NCBI GenBank assembly: GCA_900552675.1
Contig: USAI01000098.1
Coordinates: 1 to 7,168 of the forward strand
DNA from: an uncultured Prevotella sp.
GTDB lineage: Bacteria; Bacteroidota; Bacteroidia; Bacteroidales; Bacteroidaceae
Direction: 5' to 3'
DNA length: 7,168 nucleotides
Shown here: positions 1-6,279 of the stretch, piece after piece
Layout: every line of letters begins with the position of its first letter
Position numbering within the stretch: position 1 is the first letter of the stretch
The notes under the pieces: model-generated
Seen by the model: the letters and a program-made list of their open reading frames with translations, nothing else
Told to the model about the DNA's origin: nothing
Database searches by the model: none
Program-made: the position numbers and the translations under genes

Positions 1-49
1 GACCTCATGATTATGAATCATGCGCTCTAACCAGCTGAGCTATCCCGCC
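1..49 (-). tRNA. tRNA with CAT anticodon (Met type), 3' part cut off by window edge
   Basis: Read on the minus strand from 49, the sequence gives the acceptor arm GGCGGGA, then TA, a D stem GCTC/GAGC around a loop with GG, and an anticodon stem CATGA/TCATG closing the loop TTCATAA. The anticodon CAT lies at 13-15. The variable loop AGGTC reaches position 1, so the T arm and 3' acceptor strand are outside the window. A CAT anticodon can be elongator Met, initiator Met or lysidine-modified Ile. The T8-A9 and D-arm pattern and the anticodon stem without three G-C pairs argue against the initiator. Elongator Met is my preferred reading, but Ile2 cannot be excluded without the 3' half. Confidence 0.93.
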
Positions 50-67
50 ATCGTTGTTTAGCGGGTG

Positions 68-98
68 CAAAGATACTACATTTTTGTTAACCGCCAAA
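68..98 (-). promoter_or_regulatory. Consensus Bacteroidota promoter for the tRNA
   Basis: On the minus strand, TTTG (95-98) is followed after exactly 19 bp by TATCTTTG (68-75). This matches the Bacteroidota primary sigma consensus TTTG-N19-TAnnTTTG in both elements and spacing. Transcription would begin near 60-62, giving a leader of about a dozen bases before the mature tRNA 5' end at 49. It is the best promoter in the window and supports assignment to this phylum. Confidence 0.85.
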
Positions 99-130
99 AC
101 TTTTTGCAAAAAAATATCGATTTAATGGTA

Positions 131-146
131 TATTTTTGTAATTTTG
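131..146 (+). promoter_or_regulatory. Likely -7 region(s) for the START-like gene
   Basis: Two adjacent matches to TAnnTTTG lie here: TATTTTTG (131-138) and TAATTTTG (139-146). No TTTG sits at the ideal 19-bp distance; the nearest is 103-106, 24 bp upstream of the first element. The element is divergent from the tRNA promoter and would give a leader of about 40 nt before the ATG at 194. Confidence 0.55.
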
Positions 147-193
147 CGCCCAGAAAGCCATTAAATCAATTCTATTAAACAACTTTTAGCTCT

Positions 194-592
194 ATGACAT
201 TACAAAAATTAGAGATTGAACAAGCGTTGAAATCGAAGGCACCAGCCATTATCTGGAACCTTATCAGCACTGCCGATGGCATGACACGCTGGCTGGCCGA
301 CACGGTAACACAAGAAGGCGATATGCTAACCTTTCACTGGGGACACGAATGGGACCACAACGAACAACGCACTGCACATATTATATATAAGAAGAAGCAA
401 CACGCCATACGCTTCGTGTGGATGGACGAAACAGCGCCCGAATTTTACGTAGAACTAAAGATGCAACGCAGCGACATCACCAACGATTTTGTACTCAGCA
501 TTACCGACTTTGCCGAAGATGGCGACATGGAATGGCTACAAAGCATCTGGGAACGCAATTTTAAACGACTGGAACGCATGGGGGTGCTGTAA
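194..592 (+). CDS. START-like (SRPBCC fold) domain protein, 132 aa
   Basis: This is a small soluble protein resembling the START-like/AHSA1-type SRPBCC proteins found widely in Bacteroidota. SRPBCC proteins form a helix-grip fold with a hydrophobic pocket. For this subgroup I know no defined ligand or partner, so the role is unassigned. Visible features: an N-terminal strand (residues 4-12), a short helix with the 'W..(I/L)ST..GM..W(L/F)AD' signature (about 21-37, W33), a beta meander containing FHW (47-49) and RFVW (73-76), and a long C-terminal helix (about 111-129) rich in Trp, Arg and Lys. There is no signal peptide or membrane segment. The ATG at 194 begins at the family's usual N-terminus after an A/T-rich leader without a clear Shine-Dalgarno. 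It appears monocistronic, divergent from the tRNA and followed by a long spacer. Confidence 0.82.
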   Translation: MTLQKLEIEQALKSKAPAIIWNLISTADGMTRWLADTVTQEGDMLTFHWGHEWDHNEQRTAHIIYKKKQHAIRFVWMDETAPEFYVELKMQRSDITNDFVLSITDFAEDGDMEWLQSIWERNFKRLERMGVL

Positions 593-701
593 CCACTACC
601 CCCTCTTTTCTCTTCATCAAGAGGCTCACTACGCCGATGAAAACAAGCATTAACAAACCTTAAATTATTAACATTTCACGCTCATCTCAAATCTTCAATC
701 T

Positions 702-738
702 AGAAAAACGCAGCTTATGTTCTTCAACACGTTTTTCT
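702..738 (+). terminator. Weak terminator-like hairpin
   Basis: AGAAAAACG (702-710) pairs perfectly with CGTTTTTCT (730-738) over 9 bp with a 19-nt loop, followed by a T-rich run. The stem is mostly A-T and lies 110 nt beyond the stop of the START-like gene. It may be a weak terminator or a chance pairing in A/T-rich DNA. Confidence 0.3.
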
Positions 739-813
739 TTTTCCTAATTTTTCACCATGTTTTACAGCACAAAAACAGGGCTATCACACACTTTTTTACA
801 CCCTTCTGATTTG

Positions 814-895
814 TAAAACCCATGCTTTCACCTCCTAAAACCCATGCTTTCACCTTCTGATATGCGGCATTTCACAAGGCAAAACCCATGGTTTC
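814..895. repeat. 22-bp tandem repeat plus diverged third copy
   Basis: TAAAACCCATGCTTTCACCT occurs at 814-833 and again at 836-855, a period of 22 bp with one difference in the two spacer bases. A third related copy, CAAAACCCATGGTTTC, lies at 880-895. The flanks also repeat: CCTTCTGATTTG (802-813) precedes the first copy and CCTTCTGATATG (853-864) follows the second, matching at 11 of 12 bases. The block therefore reads as imperfect units with an intervening segment. Its function is unknown. Confidence 0.85.
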
Positions 896-902
896 GCGAA
901 AC
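891..902. repeat. Perfect 12-bp palindrome GTTTCGCGAAAC
   Basis: The palindrome is self-complementary over all 12 bases and overlaps the end of the third AAAACCCATG copy. It has the form of a dimeric regulator or nucleoid-protein site, but no gene start lies within 500 bp, so no target is evident. Confidence 0.7.
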
Positions 903-1167
903 GCAACCAACGAGTTCAGTTTTTTGATACCACCATAAAAGATTTTATCTTCGTAACATTCTCACACACACTATGTTACAAACAAAGCGCCTCTAATGCC
1001 CGTGGTTTTGCTTGTTTACGTCCACTCAACTTTTATTTTCAAACGTGGCCATTCTACAGCATTACGATTTTAACAATTAAAGAAGATTTATCGCGACATT
1101 TGTTAAACAATATAAAAATACAAAGAAATTACCTCTTCTCGTTTGCTAAAAAGCAATCGTCAAAACA

Positions 1168-1246
1168 AAAAGAACAATTATACAACAATACAAACAACGT
1201 TGTTTGCAATGGAAACATATCGAAAAATTGTTTTTGTTGTTCTTTT
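1168..1246. repeat. 10-bp inverted repeat flanking the 16-bp palindrome
   Basis: AAAAGAACAA (1168-1177) is the exact reverse complement of TTGTTCTTTT (1237-1246). The right arm overlaps the start of the GTTGTTC array, and the 16-bp palindrome lies between the arms. The composition is low complexity, so chance is possible. Confidence 0.55.
1191..1206. repeat. Perfect 16-bp palindrome CAAACAACGTTGTTTG
   Basis: All 16 bases are self-complementary around the central ACGT. The site lies about 155 bp upstream of the permease -7 element, a plausible distance for an operator or architectural site. As RNA it could form only a short hairpin, so a DNA-level role is more likely if it is functional. Confidence 0.75.
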
Positions 1247-1276
1247 GTTGTTCATAGTTGTTCATAGTTGTTCATA
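1236..1276. repeat. Helically phased GTTGTTC array
   Basis: GTTGTTCATA is repeated three times exactly in tandem at 1247-1256, 1257-1266 and 1267-1276. A fourth, diverged copy, GTTGTTCTTTT, lies at 1236-1246. The GTTGTTC cores start at 1236, 1247, 1257 and 1267, spaced 11, 10 and 10 bp, so all four face the same side of the helix. The array lies about 85 bp upstream of the permease -7 element. It could be a binding array or a slippage-generated simple repeat. Confidence 0.85.
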
Positions 1277-1359
1277 ATTATTGATTTAATAGCAGAGCAC
1301 AACCCTATTATCACAATAATAAAAAAAGCAAAACAGCAAAGCATTTCATTTTTTTATAC

Positions 1360-1367
1360 TAACTTTG
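1360..1367 (+). promoter_or_regulatory. -7 element of the permease-ribBA unit
   Basis: TAACTTTG matches TAnnTTTG exactly and is followed by CACA, which places the transcription start near 1373 and gives a leader of about 45 nt. No TTTG lies at the expected -33 position; that region is A/T-rich only. The in-frame TTG at 1365-1367 lies within this element, so it cannot be the translation start from this promoter. Confidence 0.7.
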
Positions 1368-1418
1368 CACAGTCGTACCCCACCCCACCTCATTGGGCAC
1401 GACAACAAAGATAATAAC

Positions 1419-3320
1419 ATGCTTCGTATCAAGAAATTAGACATATTCATCGCCAAACAGTTTGGCTTGCTCTTCATAGGCACCTTCTTCATCTGCCAAT
1501 TTGTGCTGATGATGCAGTTTTTGTGGCGATATATCGACGAGCTGATAGGTAAAGGCATCTCGCTTGATGTCATGGCGCAATTCTTTTGGTATATGGGCCT
1601 CACCCTTGTGCCTCAAGCATTGCCACTGGCCATTCTGCTGTCATCTCTCATCACCTTTGGTAACCTGGGCGAAAGCTGCGAGCTCACAGCCATCAAGGCT
1701 GCCGGCATCTCGCTGATGCAGGCCTTCCGCTCGCTCATCACCATCACAGTAGTGATATGTCTCACCTCATTCTACTTTCAGAACACGGTGGCACCCAACT
1801 CAAACCTGAAGATGTATCAGCTGCTGCTGTCGATGAAGCAAAAAAGTCCCGAACTGGAAATTCCGGAAGGCATCTTCTATGATGGCATACCTAACTGCAA
1901 CATCTATGTGCAGAAAAAAGACCTTACCACAGGCAAGCTATACGGCATCATGATTTACCGCATGACAGGCAGCTATGAAGACCAAGCCATCATCTTGGCC
2001 GACTCGGGCATGCTGCAAGCCACGGCCGAAAAGAAACACTTGGTGATGAGCCTATGGAGCGGCGAATGGTTTGAAAACATGCGCTCACAAGAGTTGGCGG
2101 GCAGTGCCTCGGTGCCTTACCGTCGCGAAACGTTTATCACAAAACGTATTGTGCTCGACTATGACGGCGACTTCAGCATGACAGATGCCGCATCTATCTC
2201 AAACGATGCTCGTACCAAGAGTTTGGCACAGATAAAACACGATGCCGACTCGCTAAAACACGACTATGACAGCATAGGACGTGCCTACTATAAAGACGAT
2301 AAAATTATGGTGTATCGCACACCAAAACTCACAAAAGAACGCGTAGAGAAAGCCGAAAAAATGGCTAAGACAGCGACATTCAACGTCGACTCGGTGTACA
2401 GCCGGCTCTCTATAGCCGACAAACAACGCATGCTGAGCATGGCACAAATGGAGGTGCAATCGAGAACGACCGACCTCGACTTTAAAGGCATGGTGATGGA
2501 AGACGGCGACCACATGATACGTCTGCATAAGATATATGCCATCGACAAATTCACGTTGGCGCTCTCGTGTCTTATCTTCTTCTTCATTGGAGCACCGCTG
2601 GGCGCCATCATCCGAAAAGGCGGACTGGGATTGCCCGTGCTCATCTCGGTGCTGGTGTTCATCATCTTCTACATTCTCGACAGCACAGGTATGAAGATGG
2701 CACGCGGTGGCATGTGGACTGTGTGGTTTGGTAAGAGCCTGGCATCGGCCGTGCTCATACCCACAGCGGCGTTCGTAACGTATAAAGCACTGAACGACAC
2801 AGCCGTATTCAACATGGACCAGTGGAAGGAATTAGGACGCAAAGCCTTAGGACTGCGTCTCAAACGAAGCATCTACAAGAAAGAGGTTATCATTGAAGAC
2901 CCTGCCTACACGGCCGACTGTGAAACGCTGGCCTGCATCAGCCACGACATAGAAGCGTATGCACAACGACATCAGCTAAAACGAGCGCCACACTGGGTAA
3001 AGGTGTTCTTCAAATACCGACCCGACCACGAAATTGAACGTATCAATAACGAACTGGAACGTGTGATTGAAGACCTGTCGAACTCGAAAGACCGACTGGT
3101 GATTGCCGACTTGAACGCTTACCCCGTGCTGTCGGTAAAAGCACACACACGGCCCTTCGAACATCGTTGGCTAAACATCGTGTCGGCGGTCATCATACCA
3201 TTGGGACTGTTCTTCTACTTCCGCATGTGGCGTTTCCGCCTGCGTCTGAACAAAGATCTCAAGGTTATCTTGGCCACCAACGAAACCATTACAAAGCACA
3301 TCAACGAGATATCAAAATAA
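1419..3320 (+). CDS. LptF/LptG family (YjgP/YjgQ) permease, 633 aa
   Basis: This is an inner-membrane subunit of the type that, with LptB ATPase, extracts lipopolysaccharide and passes it to the periplasmic LptC/LptA bridge. Residue ranges: TM1 about 15-35, TM2 59-80, the family loop GESCELTAIKAAGIS (84-98), TM3 104-122, a periplasmic beta-jellyroll region from about 123, TM4 376-396 with the GAPLGAIIRKGGLG motif (391-404), TM5 404-421 and TM6 433-455. Two parts exceed the roughly 360-residue enterobacterial form: a charged, helix-prone periplasmic stretch (about 255-350), and a cytoplasmic C-terminal extension (about 457-585) ending in a seventh hydrophobic segment (586-602) and a basic tail. 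I chose ATG 1419 because it immediately precedes the family N-terminus and lies downstream of the promoter. An in-frame TTG at 1365 would add 18 non-conserved residues. Whether it acts as LptF, LptG or both is unresolved. ribBA follows after 87 nt with no terminator. Confidence 0.9.
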   Translation: MLRIKKLDIFIAKQFGLLFIGTFFICQFVLMMQFLWRYIDELIGKGISLDVMAQFFWYMGLTLVPQALPLAILLSSLITFGNLGESCELTAIKAAGISLMQAFRSLITITVVICLTSFYFQNTVAPNSNLKMYQLLLSMKQKSPELEIPEGIFYDGIPNCNIYVQKKDLTTGKLYGIMIYRMTGSYEDQAIILADSGMLQATAEKKHLVMSLWSGEWFENMRSQELAGSASVPYRRETFITKRIVLDYDGDFSMTDAASISNDARTKSLAQIKHDADSLKHDYDSIGRAYYKDDKIMVYRTPKLTKERVEKAEKMAKTATFNVDSVYSRLSIADKQRMLSMAQMEVQSRTTDLDFKGMVMEDGDHMIRLHKIYAIDKFTLALSCLIFFFIGAPLGAIIRKGGLGLPVLISVLVFIIFYILDSTGMKMARGGMWTVWFGKSLASAVLIPTAAFVTYKALNDTAVFNMDQWKELGRKALGLRLKRSIYKKEVIIEDPAYTADCETLACISHDIEAYAQRHQLKRAPHWVKVFFKYRPDHEIERINNELERVIEDLSNSKDRLVIADLNAYPVLSVKAHTRPFEHRWLNIVSAVIIPLGLFFYFRMWRFRLRLNKDLKVILATNETITKHINEISK

Positions 3321-3407
3321 AACAACATATAGGCCTACACCTTATTATATATAATAGAGATGGAAGGCAAAATATAATGTCAAATAAATAAAAAGATAAG
3401 GATAGAT

Positions 3408-4619
3408 ATGGGAGACTTCAAACTCAGCAGCATCGAAGATGCAGTGAAAGACTTTCAAGAAGGTAAATTTGTAATTGTGGTTGACGACGAAGACCGCGAA
3501 AACGAAGGCGACCTCATCATAGCAGCAGAGAAAATAACACCTGAAAAGGTAAACTTCATGCTGAAAAACGCAAGGGGCGTGCTCTGCGCACCTATCACAC
3601 TGTCAAGATGTGAAGAGCTTGACCTGCCACACCAGGTGAGCGACAACACTTCAATGCTTGGCACACCGTTCACCATAACGGTTGACAAACTGGAAGGATG
3701 CTCGACAGGCGTATCGGCACACGACCGAGCTGCTACTATTCAAGCGCTGGCCGACCCCAGGTCGACACCACAAACCTTCGGACGCCCCGGACACATCAAC
3801 CCTCTCTACGCACAAGACAATGGCGTGCTGCGACGCTGCGGACACACAGAAGCTGCCGTTGACCTCTGCCGCCTGGCTGGTCTGTATCCTGCGGGCGCAT
3901 TGATGGAAATAATGAACGAAGATGGCACCATGGCACGTATGCCCGAACTGCAAAAGATGGCTGAAGAATGGGGTATGCGCATCATCACCATCAAAGACTT
4001 GATTGCATACCGCCTGAAAAAGGAAAGAATTATTGAGGTGGGCGAAGAGGTTGACATGCCTACCGAGTATGGTCACTTCCGCCTGATCCCCTTCCGTCAG
4101 CAAAGCAATGGCATGGAACATATGGCACTGGTAAAGGGCGAATGGGATGAAAACGAACCTGTATTGGTGCGCGTACACTCGTCATGCGCCACAGGCGACA
4201 TCTTAGGCAGCAAGCGCTGCGACTGCGGCGAACAGCTGCACAAAGCCATGCAAATGATTGAGAAAGAAGGCAAAGGTGTGCTGATTTATATGCAACAAGA
4301 AGGTCGTGGCATCGGTTTGATGAACAAAATTGCGGCCTACAAACTGCAAGAAGAGGGATACGACACCGTCGACGCAAACGTGCATCTGGGCTTCCAGCCC
4401 GACGAGCGCGACTATGGATGCGGTGCACAGATGCTGCAACACCTGGGCGTGCACAAGATGCGACTGATGACCAACAACCCCGTGAAACGCGTAGGACTGG
4501 AAGCCTACGGACTGGAGATTGTTGAAAACGTGCCCATCGAAACGACACCCAACATTTACAACGAGCGTTATCTGAAAACAAAACGCGACCGCATGGGGCA
4601 TATATTGCACCTGAAATAA
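3408..4619 (+). CDS. ribBA: Bifunctional 3,4-dihydroxy-2-butanone-4-phosphate synthase / GTP cyclohydrolase II
   Basis: This cytosolic enzyme supplies both riboflavin precursors. The N-terminal RibB domain (about 5-203) converts ribulose-5-phosphate to dihydroxybutanone phosphate. The C-terminal RibA domain (about 207-400) opens GTP to the diaminopyrimidine. RibB residues follow the E. coli enzyme with a constant offset of 7: R30, E31, E33 and D35 in DDEDRENEGD, R143, H146 in GHTEA, and E167. RibA residues follow E. coli with a constant offset of 206: zinc cysteines C260, C271 and C273, then Y311 and R334, plus QEGRGIGL (297-304). Both halves therefore look catalytically complete. At 403 aa it has the normal fused length. 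ATG 3408 is preceded at 5 nt by AAGGA (3398-3402), a rare Shine-Dalgarno-like sequence here. It is probably co-transcribed with the permease, since I found no promoter in the 87-nt gap. An intrinsic terminator follows. Confidence 0.97.
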   Translation: MGDFKLSSIEDAVKDFQEGKFVIVVDDEDRENEGDLIIAAEKITPEKVNFMLKNARGVLCAPITLSRCEELDLPHQVSDNTSMLGTPFTITVDKLEGCSTGVSAHDRAATIQALADPRSTPQTFGRPGHINPLYAQDNGVLRRCGHTEAAVDLCRLAGLYPAGALMEIMNEDGTMARMPELQKMAEEWGMRIITIKDLIAYRLKKERIIEVGEEVDMPTEYGHFRLIPFRQQSNGMEHMALVKGEWDENEPVLVRVHSSCATGDILGSKRCDCGEQLHKAMQMIEKEGKGVLIYMQQEGRGIGLMNKIAAYKLQEEGYDTVDANVHLGFQPDERDYGCGAQMLQHLGVHKMRLMTNNPVKRVGLEAYGLEIVENVPIETTPNIYNERYLKTKRDRMGHILHLK

Positions 4620-4632
4620 ACAAAACAATACG

Positions 4633-4685
4633 AACGGGGAAACAGAGAAGACAACAACAAAATGTCGGCTCTGCTTCCCCGTTTT
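4633..4685 (+). terminator. Intrinsic terminator after ribBA
   Basis: AACGGGGAA (4633-4641) pairs with TTCCCCGTT (4675-4683). After one A/C mismatch, CAGAG (4643-4647) pairs with CTCTG (4669-4673). Beyond a small internal loop, GACA (4650-4653) pairs with TGTC (4663-4666) around a 9-nt A-rich loop. The stem base merges into TTTT (4682-4685). It lies 13 nt after the ribBA stop and ends the permease-ribBA unit. Confidence 0.88.
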
Positions 4686-4814
4686 CTATTATATGACACA
4701 GAAGCACAAACTAGAGTTCGCAAAAAGAAAGGAATACGATAAAAAATACACTTTTTTTAAGCATTCCTACCTAAAATAGTACCATAATTGTTTCGTCGTA
4801 ATGAATAAAATGCG

Positions 4815-4822
4815 TAAATTTG
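4815..4822 (+). promoter_or_regulatory. -7 element for the aminotransferase gene
   Basis: TAAATTTG matches TAnnTTTG exactly. TTTC at 4791-4794, 20 bp upstream, is a one-mismatch -33 candidate. Transcription would begin near 4829, giving a short leader of about 23 nt before the ATG at 4852. It lies downstream of the ribBA terminator, so the gene is independently transcribed. Confidence 0.75.
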
Positions 4823-4851
4823 CAAGAAAGATTTAAACACTCAGAATAAAC

Positions 4852-6045
4852 ATGGCACAATTATCTGAAAGGCTGAACCGTCTTGCACCTTCAGCCACAC
4901 TGGCAATGTCGCAGAAAAGCAGCGAAATGAAAGCACAGGGCATCGACGTCATCAACATGAGCGTCGGAGAACCCGATTTCAACACGCCCGAGCCTATCAA
5001 AGAGGCGGCGAAGAAAGCTATTGATGAAAACTACTCACGCTATTCACCAGTACCTGGCTATCCCGACTTAAGAAAAGCTATCGTCAACAAACTGAAAAAC
5101 GAGAACAATCTCGATTACACCACCGACGAGGTGCTTGTGTCAAACGGTGCCAAACAAAGCGTATGCAACACCATCATGGCGCTGGTAAACGATGGCGAAG
5201 AGGTTATTATACCTGCTCCTTACTGGGTAAGCTACCCACAAATGGTAAAACTGGCAGGCGGAGAACCCATCATCGTAAACGCTGGATTTGAGCAGAACTT
5301 CAAGATGACAGCCGAACAGCTGGAAGCGGCCATCACACCCAAAACACGCATGCTCATTCTATGCTCGCCCAGCAATCCTACGGGCAGCGTCTACTCAAAA
5401 GAAGAACTTGAGGCTCTGGCCAATGTCATCAAAAAACACGAAGGCATGTACGTGCTGGCCGACGAAATATACGAACACATTAATTATATCGGCCACCACG
5501 AAAGCATCGCACAGTTCCCTGGCATGAAAGAACGCGCCATCATCGTAAACGGCGTGTCAAAAGCTTATGCCATGACAGGATGGCGCATAGGCTTCATCGC
5601 CGCACCACAATGGATCGTAAAAGGATGCAACAAGCTGCAAGGACAATACACCAGCGGACCATGCTCGGTAAGCCAAAAAGCGGCCAAAGCAGCATACACA
5701 CTGCCACAAGACTGCGTAGAAACTATGCGCCAAGCATTTGAACGACGTCGCAACCTGATTGTAGAACTGGCAAAAGAGATACCTGGACTGGAGGTGAACA
5801 AACCCGAAGGTGCCTTCTACCTTTTCCCCAAATGCAGCAGCTTCTACGGAAAAACGGATGGCACACACACCATCAACAATTCTACCGACTTGGCCATGTA
5901 TCTGCTTGAAGTAGGACACGTTGCCACTGTTGGAGGCGACGCCTTCGGCGATCCTGAATGTTTCCGCATGAGTTATGCCACAAGCGATGACAATATTCGC
6001 GAAGCAATGACACGAATCAAGAACGCATTGGCAAAGCTCAAATAA
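4852..6045 (+). CDS. Class I PLP-dependent aminotransferase, aspartate aminotransferase type, 397 aa
   Basis: This fold-type I aminotransferase most likely moves the amino group between aspartate and 2-oxoglutarate in the cytosol; it acts as a homodimer in characterised relatives. Visible motifs: GEPDFNTP (39-46), YSPVPGYPDLR (65-74), NGAKQ (98-102) at the PLP phosphate, PYW (123-125) with W125 stacking on the cofactor, SPSNPTG (172-178) with N175, DEIYE (204-208) with D204 and Y207, SKAYAMTGWRIGF (236-248) with Schiff-base K237, and FRMSYA (371-376) with R372 binding the substrate alpha-carboxylate. Length and motif order match the Thermus/Bacillus-type subgroup rather than E. coli AspC. Some members of that subgroup also use prephenate, so substrate range is not fixed by sequence alone. 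ATG 4852 starts at the family N-terminus with no Shine-Dalgarno. It has its own promoter. Confidence 0.95.
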   Translation: MAQLSERLNRLAPSATLAMSQKSSEMKAQGIDVINMSVGEPDFNTPEPIKEAAKKAIDENYSRYSPVPGYPDLRKAIVNKLKNENNLDYTTDEVLVSNGAKQSVCNTIMALVNDGEEVIIPAPYWVSYPQMVKLAGGEPIIVNAGFEQNFKMTAEQLEAAITPKTRMLILCSPSNPTGSVYSKEELEALANVIKKHEGMYVLADEIYEHINYIGHHESIAQFPGMKERAIIVNGVSKAYAMTGWRIGFIAAPQWIVKGCNKLQGQYTSGPCSVSQKAAKAAYTLPQDCVETMRQAFERRRNLIVELAKEIPGLEVNKPEGAFYLFPKCSSFYGKTDGTHTINNSTDLAMYLLEVGHVATVGGDAFGDPECFRMSYATSDDNIREAMTRIKNALAKLK

Positions 6046-6047
6046 AA

Positions 6048-6073
6048 ATATGTTAAAGCACCACCTTTCATAT
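6048..6073 (+). terminator. Weak A/T-rich hairpin after the aminotransferase gene
   Basis: ATATG (6048-6052) pairs with CATAT (6069-6073), and AAAG (6055-6058) with CTTT (6065-6068), around the loop CACCAC, with a two-base bulge. No T-run follows, so at best it is a weak 3' end. It lies where the -33 element of the next promoter would be. Confidence 0.25.
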
Positions 6074-6078
6074 GATTA

Positions 6079-6171
6079 TTCGGCTTAATTTGTTACCTTT
6101 GCAAGCAAGTTGTAAAGCAGCTAAGAAGAATTGGCCTTAACAAATTGTGCAAAGAGGGCGGCTAAGCCGAA
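6079..6171. repeat. Cluster of three inverted-repeat pairs across promoter and leader
   Basis: Three segments around the -7 element recur downstream as exact reverse complements: TTCGGCTTA (6079-6087) with TAAGCCGAA (6163-6171), AATTTGTTA (6087-6095) with TAACAAATT (6138-6146), and CTTTGCA (6097-6103) with TGCAAAG (6148-6154). The outermost right arm is also part of the 11-bp palindrome CGGCTAAGCCG (6159-6169). The order of the inner pair is swapped between arms, so this is not one simple hairpin. Confidence 0.75.
6094..6101 (+). promoter_or_regulatory. -7 element for the ExbB-type gene
   Basis: TACCTTTG matches TAnnTTTG exactly and is followed by CAAG. The -33 position (6071-6074) reads TATG, not TTTG. 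Transcription would start near 6108, leaving a leader of about 170 nt, much longer than the other leaders here. The element overlaps an inverted repeat (AATTTGTTA, 6087-6095). Confidence 0.7.
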
Positions 6172-6181
6172 CAGTCATTAA

Positions 6182-6207
6182 CTCATGTATAATCACCCCT
6201 ACATGAG
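6182..6207 (+). promoter_or_regulatory. Perfect 8-bp leader hairpin upstream of the ExbB-type gene
   Basis: CTCATGTA (6182-6189) pairs with TACATGAG (6200-6207) around a 10-nt loop ending in CCCC. It lies in the predicted long leader, 72 nt before the ATG, and no T-run follows, so it is not an intrinsic terminator. A role in RNA stability or regulation is possible but unproven. I recognise no known riboswitch here. Confidence 0.55.
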
Positions 6208-6279
6208 AAAGGCGTGCCCAAAAAGCCCAAACAAGAGAGAAATATTAACCAATAATAACTTTTCAAATTCTAAAAAATT

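Larger units (their letters stand above)
593..1418. other. Gene-free, A/T-rich, repeat-bearing spacer
   Basis: I see no credible coding sequence on either strand over about 830 bp. The stretch is clearly more A/T-rich than the flanking genes. It holds a weak hairpin at 702-738, a 22-bp tandem repeat at 814-857 with a related copy at 880-895, a palindrome at 891-902, a 7-bp hairpin GTAACAT/ATGTTAC (953-959 with 973-979), a 16-bp palindrome at 1191-1206, a GTTGTTC array at 1236-1276 and the permease promoter near 1360. No known RNA family was recognised. Confidence 0.7.

Noticed and set aside
602..624. CCTCTT/AAGAGG hairpin just after the START-like gene as a terminator
   Set aside because: The 6-bp stem is followed by GCTCACTACG rather than a T-run.
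814..895. Possible CRISPR array
   Set aside because: Only two adjacent 22-bp units without unique spacers of regular length and one diverged copy. No cas genes nearby.
1168..1320. Possible replication origin (iteron-like repeats, palindrome, A/T-rich DNA)
   Set aside because: No cluster of TTATCCACA DnaA boxes is visible; TTATCACAA near 1309 is a single poor match. No dnaA or partition gene in the window.
3343..3356. 14-bp palindrome TATTATATATAATA between the permease and ribBA
   Set aside because: Pure A/T sequence in an A/T-rich gap; such palindromes arise easily by chance and it has no terminator or promoter features.
3167..3391. Plus-strand frame of 74 codons overlapping the permease 3' end
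   Set aside because: It shadows the permease in another frame and runs through the spacer before ribBA. No family resemblance or promoter.
3651..4707. Long open frames on the minus strand opposite ribBA (about 140 to 215 codons)
   Set aside because: They lie wholly or mostly antisense to a complete, motif-rich ribBA, have Cys/Arg/His-rich low-information translations and resemble no family. They are a by-product of codon composition.
6102..6279. Known riboswitch in the ExbB leader
   Set aside because: I could not recognise conserved cores of the TPP, cobalamin, FMN or SAM classes.
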